Below are positions 10,961-24,558 of a DNA stretch of 64,000 nt, piece by piece. How positions within the stretch are numbered: position 1 is the first letter of the stretch; every line of letters begins with the position of its first letter. The stretch is from Orbicella faveolata. Lineage: Eukaryota > Cnidaria > Anthozoa > Scleractinia > Merulinidae. The notes beneath the pieces were generated by a model that saw nothing but the letters and a program-made list of their open reading frames with translations, was not told where the DNA came from and searched no databases. Made by a program: the position numbers and the translations under genes. The stretch lies in assembly GCF_002042975.1 (NCBI RefSeq), contig NW_018148946.1, positions 2,648,955 through 2,712,954 of the forward strand, in the 5' to 3' direction.

Positions 10961-12382
10961 AGTGTTCTGTGCTACCTTCCAACCCAAAAATAGAAAGAAA
11001 AACTGCAAAAAATTGTTTGCCTGACGCTGGCTGGCACACAAATTTGCTGCAGTTTCAAGTAGTACCACCTGATCACTTTAAAGTAGTTGTTTCCCTAGGG
11101 AGTTGGTGAGTTTTGACCCAGACATGTGACATGTTCTCCTCCAATCAGAAAACATCTTGGAGCTGGTACAACGTATATTTATCACTGAACGACTTTTATT
11201 TTCTAGGTAAGCCTAAGGTATGTTAACTTGAGCTTAAGCTTATTGTTAAAAAAAAAAAATTGAATGAGGAGTCCCCCCCTACCCCCTATCCCCTACCTCA
11301 TCACTATTGGTAAGCAGGTAATGTACCTCTACGAAGGCAAAGGAAACTCTTATGTACACATATGCAATGAACATTTTCTTTCTCGTTAACTGGTCTAGTA
11401 GTTATTAAGTTAAACTACTAGGCAATCAAACACGAGCTTTACCTTATTCTGGACGACTACAGGTGCAGGTCGAGGTCGTCAACAAACAAAACGCCTCCTC
11501 ATTCCGCCTCCTGGCTGCGACAAGCAAAAAAAGGAAAGGCAGGTTAACAACGTTTCACCCTCAGAAATATCGCTGGGTCAGGCTGATGAAGAACAAACCT
11601 GTGAAAGTGGCGCGCGCTCAATTTTCTTCTGTTTTTCTTGCACACGTGCACAATGGCGGAGACGAAATACACTCGCAAAGATTAGTGGGAAATAGCACAA
11701 CAAAACGGGAAGGGAGGGGAGGCGCGGGTAAAACAGAAAAAAATGCTCAGAGAGGACATGGAAAATTTAATGTTTGGTTGTGATGAACTGAAGAGATTGG
11801 TCACTACGTCTGCGAAGTGATTCCGGAGTTTAGAGACAATGGTGCTCGTTTGGTGCATCAAGACTTGAAGTGGAAATGAACAAGTAGAAGTGTCAGGACT
11901 AGCGAGCCACGTGGACAGCTACTCAAAAAGTGACGGGGGAGACTGTGGGAAGGAAACTATTGAAATGGAGTCAGTGAAAGTACTAAAATCTCGCATTTCG
12001 TCTCATTCATTTCCTCTTCCAATGGAATTTCCTCTCTTTATCACCGCACGGTCTCTACGCGCCATTTGCTCAAACCGTTAAGGGTATGAACGGGATTTCT
12101 TTGAGAGTTGGGAAAGGCTGAAATATTTATTTTATAATAAAACTGTCCCCTGACAAATCGTGAGATTTTTTTATCAGATAGGTCATACAAATTCATATTA
12201 AGTTTCGCCGCGATAAAAAAAAAAATAAAAACAAAAACAGGTTAAACGATTGTGCAAGCGCCTTCTCTGATAATCGTCTCCATCCAGAAGCAAGACAAAA
12301 CATTTCAAGCTGATCTCATGGGGCCATCTCATGGTAACCTCCTCATCCGAAGTGCACCGAAAAGGTGATAAAAATTGAAGTA
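10961..12382. other. No gene recognised
   Basis: The stretch has mixed composition, with a C-rich tract near 11270-11300. Around 11653 an ATG in good context opens a short frame (MAETKYTRKD) that meets a stop after ten codons. A conserved-looking frame continues beyond it. That might be a decayed first exon, but there is too little to call. Confidence 0.35.
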
Positions 12383-12790
12383 AGAAGCATGTAATACAGT
12401 ATCAGAAAGCAAGACGGGAATTTGAGAATACGAGAAAAATGCAAAAAATAGGGCCAAATGTTCCCAAATTCCAGTTATGAACGCTTTAAGCCAGCAGTGT
12501 AATGCATGGTTTTAACCTCTTAAAATGCTTTATGATATAGACTTGAATCGCACTTAACAAATAAAAAAGCCTGAGCCGTATATTACACTGCGATAAAACA
12601 CGGCGGGTATTTGAGAACACGAGGGAAATGTAGAAAATACGAGTCGCAGGCGAGTGTTTTCTACATTTCTCGAGTGTTTCAAATGTCCGGAGTGTTTTGT
12701 CATAGTGTAATACACGGCTTAGGCTACTTCATTTGCTTTATGATATAGATTTTACACGCTCAAAACAGTAAAACACGCTTTTCCTATGTT
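12383..12790. repeat. Duplicated ~190-bp repeat
   Basis: Two diverged copies follow each other (about 12383-12565 and 12577-12790). Both contain GGAATTTGAGAATACGAG or GGTATTTGAGAACACGAG, then GCTTTATGATATAGA. Complementary words such as TGTAATACACGG occur within them, so each copy can partly fold. Related AAAACACGG and CCAATCAGAGCGCGCGC words extend to about 12970. Confidence 0.6.
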
Positions 12791-13207
12791 TTATACTCTG
12801 ATAAAACATGGGTTTTTGACCAATCAGAGCGCGCGCAGGGTCCTATCCATATTATAAAAGACAATAAAACACGGTTTTATAGACAGTAGATCGAATTCTT
12901 CACGCGCAGAACCCAGTCTATCGTCCACATTACAAAATCTGATAATACATAGCGTTTTAACCAATCATAGCTGGCGAAGGCAGAAACTAAACTGTATATA
13001 TAAAGTGCAGCAAATTAAGGTTTGGATTCTTTCTTGTTCGCACTTAAAACTGAAGGGTGACGCTCTTTTTAGTCTCGCGACTTTCTGGTGGTGTTATATT
13101 GTACAGTTGTTGAATTGAGCGCCCAGAAGAGAGGCATTGCGACGCTTGTTTACTCAGACCGATCATAATTGTCTTGATATGCATTAATTAACCTCTCAGT
13201 AGGACCA

Positions 13208-13320
13208 GAAGGCGAAGTAGCCCAATGGTTACTGCGCTGAACTCTACGTCGCATGTTCGGTGTCCGAACCCTGACCGGCGTCTTGGGCCAGCCAGACACT
13301 TAACTTTTTAACAAATAAAA
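13208..13320 (+). mobile_element. tRNA-derived SINE fragment
   Basis: GGCGAAGTAGCCCAATGGTT looks like a tRNA 5' half with an A-box, and GGTGTCCGAACCCTGACC looks like a degenerate B-box. It is followed by TCTTGGGCCAGCCAGACACTTAA, close to the TCTTGGGCAAGACACTTTA body word of the 7489 SINE. An A/T-rich tail (AAATAAAATAATAAAAATAA) closes it. Confidence 0.55.
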
Positions 13321-13989
13321 TAATAAAAATAACATCAAACCTTTCAGTGGTTTGCTTTATATTTTCATCCAATTTTCTCTTGCAATACGCAAGTAAGTAG
13401 TTGCCATCATGGCATTAGCCGCATGTACATTTTATGGACCTATTTTTACCACTGTTTCTTACAAAAGGCAACCATGTTGCAAGTTTTGGGAAAAGGCTCT
13501 CTCTTAAATAGAAAATTATATTAATTAAACCTAGTAAATAGTGTCACATGGCTTATAAGAAGAACGCCCAGACGGCCTAGTCATCCATCGCTGTCAAGAG
13601 GATAAGTTACTTGTAGCTTGAGAGCAAAAATGAGAACAGGCTCTCTTGTTTGTTCGTAGGTCGCATCTCCGCCGCTCGCGAAAAACTCCAACGAAAGAAC
13701 CTTCTTCGCAGACTAAGCTAGTTCCAGCCAAGCGTCACTATCAAATAAATAGTCGGCAAACACGTGACATTGTTCGAAATCTCGTGTTTTCTAAGTTTCG
13801 TGTGACGGATTGCTAAGCAACAGAACGTGAGCCATACAACGAAGAAACTGGCACTAACTGATTGGACGACAAGAATCAGATTACTACGAGAGCTTCTGTG
13901 TCCCCCCGCCTGTATGTCTGTGTCTCATTTGTGATCGTGATCTAAACCGTCAACATGTCTCTGTAAACAACAGTTCCAACAGGATCTTG

Positions 13990-14155
13990 TAGAATGTGAT
14001 CGTNAAAAACCGGCGTTTTCAAATTCCCCCGGTTTGAAGAAGGGCGTTTTCGAGAAAGCTCCGTTTTCATGACAGGTTATTGTGGACGGCTGGCCTAACC
14101 GTATAAATGAAGCTGCGTTTTCAGATTTACCCGGTGCAGTGTGGACGGGGCTTAA
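13990..14155 (+). repeat. Partial copy of the GTTTTCAAATT inverted-repeat family
   Basis: CGGCGTTTTCAAATTCCCCC, CGGTTTGAAGA, AAAGCTCCGTTTTC, GGCCTAACCGTA and AGCTGCGTTTTCAGATTTAC occur here in the same order as in the reverse complement of about 38249-38384. The copy ends with GTGTGGACGGGGCTTA, equivalent to the outer end of that element. One ambiguous base is at 14004. Confidence 0.7.
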
Positions 14156-14625
14156 GGATCGATCGAAACGCTAGCTTTCGAATTTCAAACTAGCTATGGT
14201 GGCTATAATTTGGCATCACAAGAGAAGCGTACATACAGCTCTGGCCAATCACAAGGTAGAATGTGTCCTTTCGTCCAATCATGATTCAGCACATGTCACT
14301 TTTCTCGTAACGGCACCTGTTACTGCGCCTTTGTTTAAAGTTCCTAGTGGTTCGTTACCCTATTCGCGTTGGTATCGTTAGTCTCAAGCCTCAGATAGCT
14401 TTGGTTTGGGTTTTACAGCATCCATTAACAAAACACTGTCTAAGCAAAATTTGCGCTGGTTTCCAGTAATCTTGCAATATACATATGTTGCCCTACCTTT
14501 GCTCGTTGCAATTTGTAATCCAACTCTCTGAAATCCAGCTTCGAGATAAGGATTTTTGCAAATTCGCTGTTAAAATAGTAATAAGAAACAAATCAATACA
14601 AGACGTTTTAGCTGTGGATTGGTTG

Positions 14626-14678
14626 AAAAAAACAAAACAAAACAAAAAAAACAAAACAAAACAAAAAAAACAAAAAAG
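14626..14678. repeat. (AAAAC)n-type simple repeat
   Basis: A run of AAAACAAAACAAAAAAAAC units lies just downstream of the last exon mapped for the discoidin/EF-hand gene. It would be intronic if that gene continues leftward. Confidence 0.85.
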
Positions 14679-14716
14679 GATTAAAAGAACACATTTTACT
14701 AGAAACCACCACGTAC

Positions 14717-17700
14717 TCTAGAACTGCGACACGCTGAGAAAATGCAGCAATCACAGAAAATAACTTGAAATCTACTCCGGAGTCCAAGCTGCAATCACAC
14801 AGTTCTAGAACCTAGAGATTGAAAGGAACATGGTCAGAAAACACTAGTTCAGGGTAGTATTTGTTACGTTATTCAAGATAAAACACGTGATGGTGTTTCA
14901 TTTAGATTCCAGGTGCAGCCGATTCCCCTTCGCGTAGCATTTAGTCAAGGTGAATGGCAGGACAAGAAAAAGCCGGTTTTCTCTGAGTTCATCTCTCGTT
15001 CTTCATCTGCTCTTGATCTGCCTATTTCCTTGTGTCAACCCAGCTCGAGTTAGACCTCAAAGCCGCGCAGTTGGGGGCAGGCTGACGAAATAAATCCCAA
15101 CAGGAGCCCGAGTTTCTTGCCCTGGTTAACTTACACTTCACTGAAACGAGAACAAACGCGACGGCTACATCTTAGCCTCAGGCTACATGTGTTTTACGTT
15201 AGCTCTTGATTAAGCAACGCTGATCAGAAACTCTTTACTTTTTTCTTCGGTTGTCTCCCTTGGCGCTTTAATTCAAATTTTCTGTCGAGCATCCCCGACC
15301 TTTTCATATGGGAGTTCCCCCGGGGGAGGAAATGCCACACAAGACACGCTAATTACTTACTCGGTAGATGTAAGTTATATGAGAGTCGGAGAGCAAGTTT
15401 GAATTGACGCTTTCCAGGGCTTCTAGAAGATCTTCAGGAAACAAAACCCCATCCTTGTCCTCATCAAACTACGATAAAAGAGATCAGTTTTTAACGAGTT
15501 CAGATAACCCACATGAGATGACTGTCGAACACGCGCAATGCCTGTTCAGTTATCTCTCTATTCATGCTCTATCTATGTTAAGCTCTTTCTCTTTGATTGG
15601 CCAACGTATTAACATGGTCCACACGCAAGCTAGTATCGGTGAACACATAAAGAAATACTTCAAAGCTGGGTTCACTGGGGAACCTTTGTTAATGGGCGGT
15701 GCTCCGTTAGGAGTTAAGAGCTAAACAACTAAGAAAAATGAATCAATTGCTAATAACAGTAGTTGTTGGGCTTTTTCAGACAATCTCTCTGTGTACATGA
15801 TTTTGTGTTGTAAATGTAATTTTGTCTTAACGATGAATAAAAAGAAATGTAAAACACCTCTGCATGTCAAAAATGCGAAAAAGAAACTTACACTCTTGAA
15901 AATGCGACGATAGTAATTAGCTTGTCCTTCACTTATGATACAGTACTTTGCCAGAAAGTCATCTGAAAGGGAAAAACAGGACGAGAAAATAAACTTGCTA
16001 GTTTATCAACAGTCACAGGTAGTTAACCTCAACTGGCCTTAGAGATCTATGTCGGGAGTCTTGAGGTGTTTGACTTAGTAGGATTACTGTCTTTGCTTTC
16101 CTGACGGCTATGAGAGTCGTTCCTGTACTACTCTGTACACAACTGGTTTCTTTTTATGTCCTCAATTACAAGCGAACAAGAATGAGTTCTCTACCAAGCC
16201 CCATAGCATTGCGTTCACGCTCACTTAATACATCCAAATTAATGGACGAATAAATGTCAGCAAATGGGACCTGAACTGAATTACTCCCATTTCTGTGACT
16301 AGCTTCCCAATTCACAGATTACTGAATTAGCATCAGAGTAAATCAGAGGCGGTCAGTTGAAAAAGCGACTTCAACGAGAAATGAACATGTCATCCACTGG
16401 ACTAAAGAAGCACGCGCACTACTTACCTAACCCACTAGAATCACCATAATTGTCAAATACAGGACTCTGCGCTTGAATATCTCTCTTCGGCTTGCCTAAC
16501 GCTGCTTGAAGTTTCTTTCTCCTGTCTTCAGCCAGTTGCTGACGTATTAACTCGTTGCGAATGCTGTCATCAGTCTGTGCACGGCGCCTGAGTGGTTTGG
16601 ACGACTCCTGGGTGCTCTCTTTTCTGACTGGGAACATGCTAAAGGTCCGTTTAGGAGCCGGTGGTATCTGCGTAACACTCTCTGGGGTAGAAATAAGATA
16701 GTTCTTTTAGTGTGACTGTTTTCCGTTTGTGGTGATTGATGTGTAGCTCAGGTTCAAGTGGAAAGAGTTTGACAGTTGATGGTGTTGCACATAAGTCTGG
16801 TCCCTTGAAACTGATTGGTTAGTTTGGCCGTGATGGTATGGGCTCTAAGACTCGTATAAAGTCTGTCAACAGTCATTGGCCAAATCGAGTAAGTTTCGAT
16901 CCGTTTATTTTTAGTTACAAGAACTGCCCCCTTCCCCCTCCAAGAATAACAGCTGTTCATGCTGAACTTCAAATCTCTTAGTTAGAACACAGTAATTAAC
17001 CGTAATCACCCATTTCATACCCAAAAATATCCTGTGTAGCTCTCCGTCATTTTTATTAATGAGTTCCCTGAGGAGCCCGCAGGTTAGTGGGTCATCTAGA
17101 TCATCCTTAAAAACTACATATATTACAAACAAGACATACCTGGTCTTTTAGGGATTTCAGGGAGGGAGGGTGTGTTTACTTCTCTCTCTTCCTCCTCCTC
17201 TTCTTCTTCTTCCTCTTGTTCTTCTGGAGACGAGGCCCTCTCCTCCTCCTCGGCTTCATCCAACCGAATGAGACTGGTTTCAACTGGATTTTTCACCTTT
17301 TTCTCTTTAACTTTCTTGCTTTTCCTTTTCTTTTTCTTCTTCTTCTCAGACTCCTCTTGTTTATCTTGTTTGGGCTTCTTAGATTTTCGTTTACTTTTAG
17401 GCGTGTGCTGAAAGATGGAATCGTTAATGTTACACTATTCACAATCTCGTTACCAAGATGGTACGTTACCTTTGATTGGCTACAGAGCGATGGTATTACG
17501 TGATTTTGTTCAAGAGAGCCATGTCTGGACAAGATTGAAGTGAATAATAATATTCCCATTTTTCACTTTGAAGCTCTTTATAGATGATCTAATAGTTTNT
17601 TTTTTTTTTGTAAAGTTATTGATTTTAATCCATTACCTGCTGATAGTTTTAAGAGATAGAGAATAAATGCGATACCGAGTAAATGCATTGTGTCTATAAT

Positions 17701-20700
17701 ACAGGCAACAAATGCAAGGAATCGTTGATGTACTTGTAATATTTCGATATAACTCTATATCATTTGCCCCCATGGTGATGAGCTGACTCGACAGCTTTGG
17801 AGCACTCTTGGTATTATCCCATTTCGTGAAAATAGTCGGAAGTTTTTTGGGTTATTCTACGGAGATTTATCAAAATAGCCTCATATTCCTCAAACCATAT
17901 TAAGTTAAATGAAGACCTGATGAGATGGTCATATCACAGTTACAAGGGATCAGTCGATTCTCTATCCTAGTGAATAAAGGCGATCCAAAGTGCGCTTCCA
18001 TTGTTTATATAGTCCTACAGTACACTCTGAAAAGCTTGAAGGAACTTACCTTTTCCCCTTGAACTACAACATCGATTATCGATGGTGAACTGGGGTTTAC
18101 CACGGCCACTAAAAAAATGAATGAGAAGTCAGGCTAGTTATACTGTGCCAAGATGCATGAGAGTACAATCAAAATAAGTTTGTGCATGTCGTGAGAAATA
18201 TTTACATCATTGTTTTCTATACGTGACCAGTAGCATCATGTCGCTTTTCGCTTCGCCAAACACCATCCGTGAAAACCAGAAAATATGTCTAGAATGATAA
18301 TTGTGTTAAAAGTTTTCATTGCAAGAAACCGCAAAAATGAACAAACTAAAAGGTTTTAACCAATTTTGGCTGTCATGAATTTCTCTCAAAATGCATCCTC
18401 TCGACTATTCTGAGGTTTTTGATCACTACATCTTTTCTACTTGAAGCCTCGATCGGAGTTAAAGTACAGTTTTAAGTGATCTTGTCGCTACCAAGTTTCG
18501 TCCATCGAAAGCCACGAGATCGCAAATTGGCATGGTTGAGTTGACGCTGTAATGTCTTGTCACGGGTGAAAACAACACTAATTTTACACAACAGACTCCT
18601 GCTTTCTCTACCAGGCCATTTTGAACCTCACACTAGTTATAGCATGGAGCAGTAGCTAAGAACAACAGCACTGTTCCGACCGTTCTAGGGGTTCTAATGG
18701 GTATAACCATGGGAGACAGACATGATGTCCTCTGGCTCTCGCTTACACCAAATTTGTATATTTGCAGTGACTAGAGGCCACTTTGTCACCAAATCATATA
18801 ATAGCAACCAAATTTTCTTTAGGGTTAGACACTATAGAGGATGTAGTTTGAAAGCAAACGAAACCTTTAGATTGTTCCTTTTTGAATGCCCTTTCAAAAT
18901 GTCGCATATAAATGGTCAAATCACAGTGATTTACGGTATTTTTGAATCGCACTGGGCTGTAACCGACTCTCATAGTTGGCTTCTCATTAAAAGACAATTC
19001 TGCTAGCTAGTTTAGCCCCTTATCCAGTTTCTGCACTTGTTATTCACATTTGTTGCTGTTTCTTGCTTCAATTCGATTTTCATACCTTTACTTTCCATCT
19101 GTGACGCAGTTTCTACTACAGAATACTCTGTCTCTTCCTCCCAGGCGTTCTGTTCGTCAACCACTTCCTTGCTCTCATCGCCACAAACAAATTCTTCCAC
19201 TTGTGGTTCCTCTTGGTCTTCTAAGATCACCTCATGAGTGCGTTGGTCTTCTTCTTGTTGTTCTTCCTCTATGGGTGAAGGCGCTGGCGGAGTGTTCCTC
19301 GACATGTCAGGTTCTTATGAGAAAAAAGACCACGATGTTAGCACCCAAGAGAAAAAAAGGCGATTGATTCACAAAGACCGTATCCTCAACTGGGTTAATA
19401 CAATTAATTTGCTTGGTTGTCCTTTTGAATCCAAATTATTTGTCCATAATTTCAGCCAATGAACAGCACAACAATTTGACAACTATTCTGCTTCCTGTTT
19501 TTGTTTTTATTAATAGTCCATTAGCGGAAACAATGAAAGTGTTCTTGTCGCAACAGAGCGTTTCTTGTAAAAGTACATCGAAAGAATTTTGAGTTTGTTT
19601 GGTTTTGGTTACACCGTGTTCGCTAAGCTTGATAATTCAGCAGTCAAAGAAAGAAAAAAATTGTTGACACACGCCTTCGATAACGTGCGCTGTCTAAAGT
19701 AAAACAAAAACTTCGTTTTGCATTATCTCAGCTAGCGGAAGTCTCAAGCAACAAAGAAGTTTGCTTCAACGGGTTCAAAGTTGACATCAACGGGTTGCGA
19801 TTGGTGGATTAGACCAACTCTACTTATCGTGGGTCAACTGGTTATCAGAGTATGTATGATTTATTTATTGTATGTAATAATATCGTTATTTCGGTTCTCA
19901 CTGAACTTCCAAGTTTGCTTGCTATTCAGTGAAATGAGCAGCGAGTTTTTCTAGAAACCTTTTAGAAGCAAACACGCGATAATTTTTTATCAGCCAACAA
20001 GAAACAAATGTGACTCCATTGTGCTGTGCCAAGTACAGGAAAACGAGCTGTATTAAGGTAAGCAAACTGGGCATTTAATTGACATCAAATAAAACTTAAA
20101 GCTCCCAAATTTAAAACCTCAAAGCAAACCACTAAAGCAACAGCATGAAAAACAAAACCAAAATCAGTTTATGTTTGTCCACCCCAATGCTGTTGTGCCT
20201 TCCTGTTGTTCTCTCCTACATTTGGTGTTGGCGCTCTCCGCCCTCCGTCTTTACACAATAGGTCATTTCCGAATTACCTTTTGTCTCTACTTCAAACGAG
20301 TCTCCGTGGAAAACCTTTCACACGAAAATGAGTTTGATTTACATGAAAATGAGCCTGTAGGCCAAAGGCATTTTCATATGAATGGTTTCGCACGTAGCCT
20401 CGTTTTGATCCTGAGGCAAAAGGCACCTCGAAAATGGCCTATTGTAGTAAGGCCTACATGTAATGAGTGAAACTGATGTCTTACCTGTCACTTCTCCATA
20501 CACCTCCACTCTCATAGCAATGCTGTTTTTCCACGTCTGTGGTATGAACCGCACAAATCTTGCTTGCACTGGGTTTGAAATACTATTTATAACAACCGAG
20601 TTGTTGTTTCTGTTTCCCTTAAAAACCTGGGATGAAAAAAAGTTCATTTACTTCCCACACCAAGAGAATATGACTGCCAGTGCAAACTCTAACGTGTACA

Positions 20701-23700
20701 CAAACCTTACAGATACGTTATTCCCGATGCTTGTCTTAATAAGTAACATCGTACTAACTGAGTGAGTCCAAACACGTGGACTTGACACAGAATAGAGAAT
20801 GATACATGCATTTCAAGGGTTAAATATACCTCAGCTGGGGACACTAAAACAGTTGTGTATCAGAGAGAAGTGCAGAGCTAAGCATTGAGTTTACATTGAG
20901 GCATTGCGTCTGTCCCCTCTAGGTCTTTTACTTCGCTTCTTTGAATAAAACAATCTACATGTAGGAGGTTGATTACTTGCAGATCACTTGGCATGTACTA
21001 CGTTAGAAAATCTAGTTCAATTGTCTGTGACTTTGACTCAACTGACTTGTTTAAATGTCCTCGTTAAGATAAGCTGTTTAAGTATTTCGTTTTGCATAAC
21101 TAATTAGTTTAGATGCTTTACACCAACGGTTTAGAGCAAAATATCGTTTTGTTTTTAAAATCATGGTTAAATATAAATTATTGTTTACCTACTTGCCATC
21201 GTTTTGTGCTCTGTTGCGTTATCATGTTGAAATTTATATTTAGTTAAAAGCTGCAAAATAAGACAATTCGATATAACATTTTCGATACTAATTTTAATTT
21301 CAAATTTATAGTTTCAAGTTTAACTTGACGTTCAAAACTCTCTTCTGCGTCAGTTTAATCGAATAAAAATCTGCATCTCAACTTAAGGTTTAGAAACCTA
21401 GCCAGGTCTCCAAATTGAAACGCAGTTATCACTTATTGCTATTAAAATAACAATAGAATGAATTTTTCGGCTCTTTAACCTTAATGTTTAAGCTTACGTG
21501 TTCACAACTAGTATATAGACAAAAACAGCCCCTTTTGATCACTTGAGTATACAAGTGATTGCTTGTAGAACTACAGTTTAACTCACAACCCATTATGGTA
21601 AAATTCAATTTTATATCGAACCAATTTTCCATCCTTGATCAGCTGTTATCTCCTCGTGAAATGCGTACTTAACTTTTTTCTTGTTTTTCTTAGGAGAAAC
21701 TATACATAGTGTTCATAACAAAAGGAGTACATTTAAAAGTATTTCAAGCAAAGAAAATCCCAGACGGGTTTTCTCTTATGCAGTCAGCCTGTTTTAGGCG
21801 TTCAGTTAGTTGAGGATTAGCGCTACTGAAGAAGGCCGCGTTTTTTCTTTTGTTTTTTTCTCTTTTTTTTTTTTCTCACTCGTCATGCTTTGCGCTGCTC
21901 AGCAACTAACCCGAGGCCTGGAAGAGGTCTTAGAGTAGTGTCTTGTCTTTGAAGAGCCTGTAAACTTATACAGGCCTTTAACTGGCATCTCTGGACATCT
22001 ATGCTAAGAATTACCTTGACAGCGTCATTTTCTGTGTACTGTTGCCACTGTGAGCCATCTGTACTAAAGGAGAGCGTGTACGACTCCACCCAGCATTTGT
22101 CTTTCTTCTGCACCTTACCTCCACTGGAAATACCATAACCTTGCGTGGCGACCTGCAGTACAGGCAAAAAAAAGTTGAACCTCCCATTTTCAGACACCCT
22201 CAGGCCCAAGAATAATGTCCTCGTAAGAGCGGTGTCCGCTTATGGGACGTGTCCGTTTAGCTCTGGTCTGTTGGGTTCATGTTCTACTGAACCATGTCCT
22301 ACGTACCGGGTAGTTCTCGCAATGAATAATGACTTAAATGTCCGCTTTCATGTGCATTAAAACCAACAGTACTCAAACCCAGACAGTCGTCCTGTAAGTG
22401 TTCCTGATTATATGATTTTACAAGGTAGGAGTAATTCTAATTTCCAAACTTTTGGTTCAAAGAAATCTCCATAAATCGATTCAAATATGTAAGAACTGCA
22501 TGGCAACACACACCAACCTGCGAAACATTCGTTAAAGCTCCCAGGTCCACTTCTAAGTACTGTTTCTTGTCATTGAGTTTTGGTTTCCAGGCTCCACCAC
22601 TTTTCCCCTGTTTGGTGTTATTCAGCCGCGCCTGACTAGGGACATGGTAACGATCTAGCACAGACGAAGCTCGCATGGCATCGTCGGGTATCAACCCATC
22701 GCCAACGCCTAATGCCACTGGAACAAACGCGGCCATCAAGAAAGCTAAAGTAGAAAACAGAATGACATGAACAATATAAGCAGGCAAATATTAACGTTAA
22801 GAGCCGACGTTTCGGCGTCATCGTGACACCATTCTCAAGGCAAAATGAATAAATAATGCGAAGATTTGATTTCTATACCGTCTCTCATGTTTCAAGAAAT
22901 AGTTATTGATCAAGATGTGAACAACGCATCTAATAAATTCAAAAAGAAGGCGCTTCTTTTGCCAACGATCCTTGGTATCCCGCACAAGGCTCCCCTCCGA
23001 GTGCTGCTCCGTGTTCATGTGGAAAATCATTAAGGCCTTCTCAGAGAAACTGTAAAGTTCATTATAAAACAGAATTCAGTGATTTGTTTTGTATAGGTAA
23101 TCGCATGAAATGCGACTGCAGTTAAGGATTTACACAACCAGTGATATTTGAAAGGAGAGTGCAATTTGAAAACGTTTCCAAATACCACGAATAGTGTTAA
23201 TTCTTCAATAGCCCGAGCTTTCATGGACCTTCATACGAATACTTATTTATGATAGATTGGGGGAGAAAACTACGAACACGCGCGCGTAAATTTGCACTTC
23301 AATGCAAATTAACCATAAATTTGCCTGCTCTCGTCCAATTACAATGAAGTAAATTTGTCAGTCATATAATAAATTACAAAATTACCTGTATCGTCTGCGT
23401 CACCAATCGACCCATGATCAGAAAAATTTTCATCTGCCATGACAGCAGGAGGTGAGAGGAAGTTAATTTGTATTTCCTTTTTTTCTTGTTCGATCTCACT
23501 TTTTTTCTCGTCAACCTTTATTTCACTTTCTTTCTTTTGAAATTCTTCTTCACTTTCTTTCTCTTCAATTCTTCTTTCACTTTCATTTCCTTCGAGTTTT
23601 CTCTCGCCATTTTCGTTGGCAGCATTGTACTGTTCATTTTGCTCAGGTGAGCTGATGTCCAAAGGTTCCTGTTCTGTTTTTGGAATGTTCTCCTTTTCTG

Positions 23701-24524
23701 TTCCTGGAATGTTTTCCTGTTCTGTTCTTAGAATATCGAGTTCATCAGTCTTCGTGTTTACATCTTCCAATACTGGTTCGCTTTCAGGTTCAGCTGCTAC
23801 TTCCGACTGCGACACATCAACTTCCATGGTCTTTTCACTTCCGTCTTCTAATGCAACGTTTTCCACGTCAGCGCCATGATCTATTTCTTGCGAATTAGAA
23901 TCATTCGCATCAGTTATACTTGTGGCATCTACTTGATTTTCATGTTCAGGTAAGAGCGACTCGTATTGTTCATCAGCTTGGGCTAATTCCTCAACATAAC
24001 CTCCTTCTTGAGTAATGTTCTCTAAGTCGGGCAGCTCAAGTCTATCGCCTTTGCTTCCTTGACATTCAGTATCGTTCTCTTCGCGCTTTTTTTCGCTTTC
24101 AGATCCACACGGGATGTTTACTAAATTTGGCAACACACCCGGAGATTCGTTTTTTGAGCTCTGTGCCCGAGGCTCGTCCCGTGTTTCAAAGATATCAAAG
24201 TACTGAGTGACGATTATTTTAGGAAGTCTAAACCGTTTCTTCTCTAAAATTTCTTGTCTCTTTTTCTCTTGTTCAAGGCGTATCATTTTTTCCCGTTGCA
24301 GCCTTTCTTCTCTTTTCTGTCTAATCATGTCGTCAGGGTCAGTGTAACAATCTGTTACGGAAGAAAAAATGTGCAAAAAATGTAAACCTTGAATAAGGTG
24401 ACTGTAAAACCATGGAATAGACATTAAGTACAACACTGTACAGCATTAAAGTGAAGAATGATCATCGCAGTAAATTTTCCAATTTAAGCAATTGGAAAGA
24501 AGAAGCCTGAAAAAAAAAAAATCC

Positions 24525-24558
<34 letters not shown>

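Noticed and set aside
10806-11109. Overlapping frames on both strands (77 and 92 codons)
   Set aside because: The sequence is a hairpin element, so similar frames appear on both strands by symmetry.
11653-11820. ATG in good context beginning MAETKYTRKD with further protein-like codons beyond a stop
   Set aside because: It stops after ten codons and has no supporting splice context. It might be a decayed first exon but is not callable.
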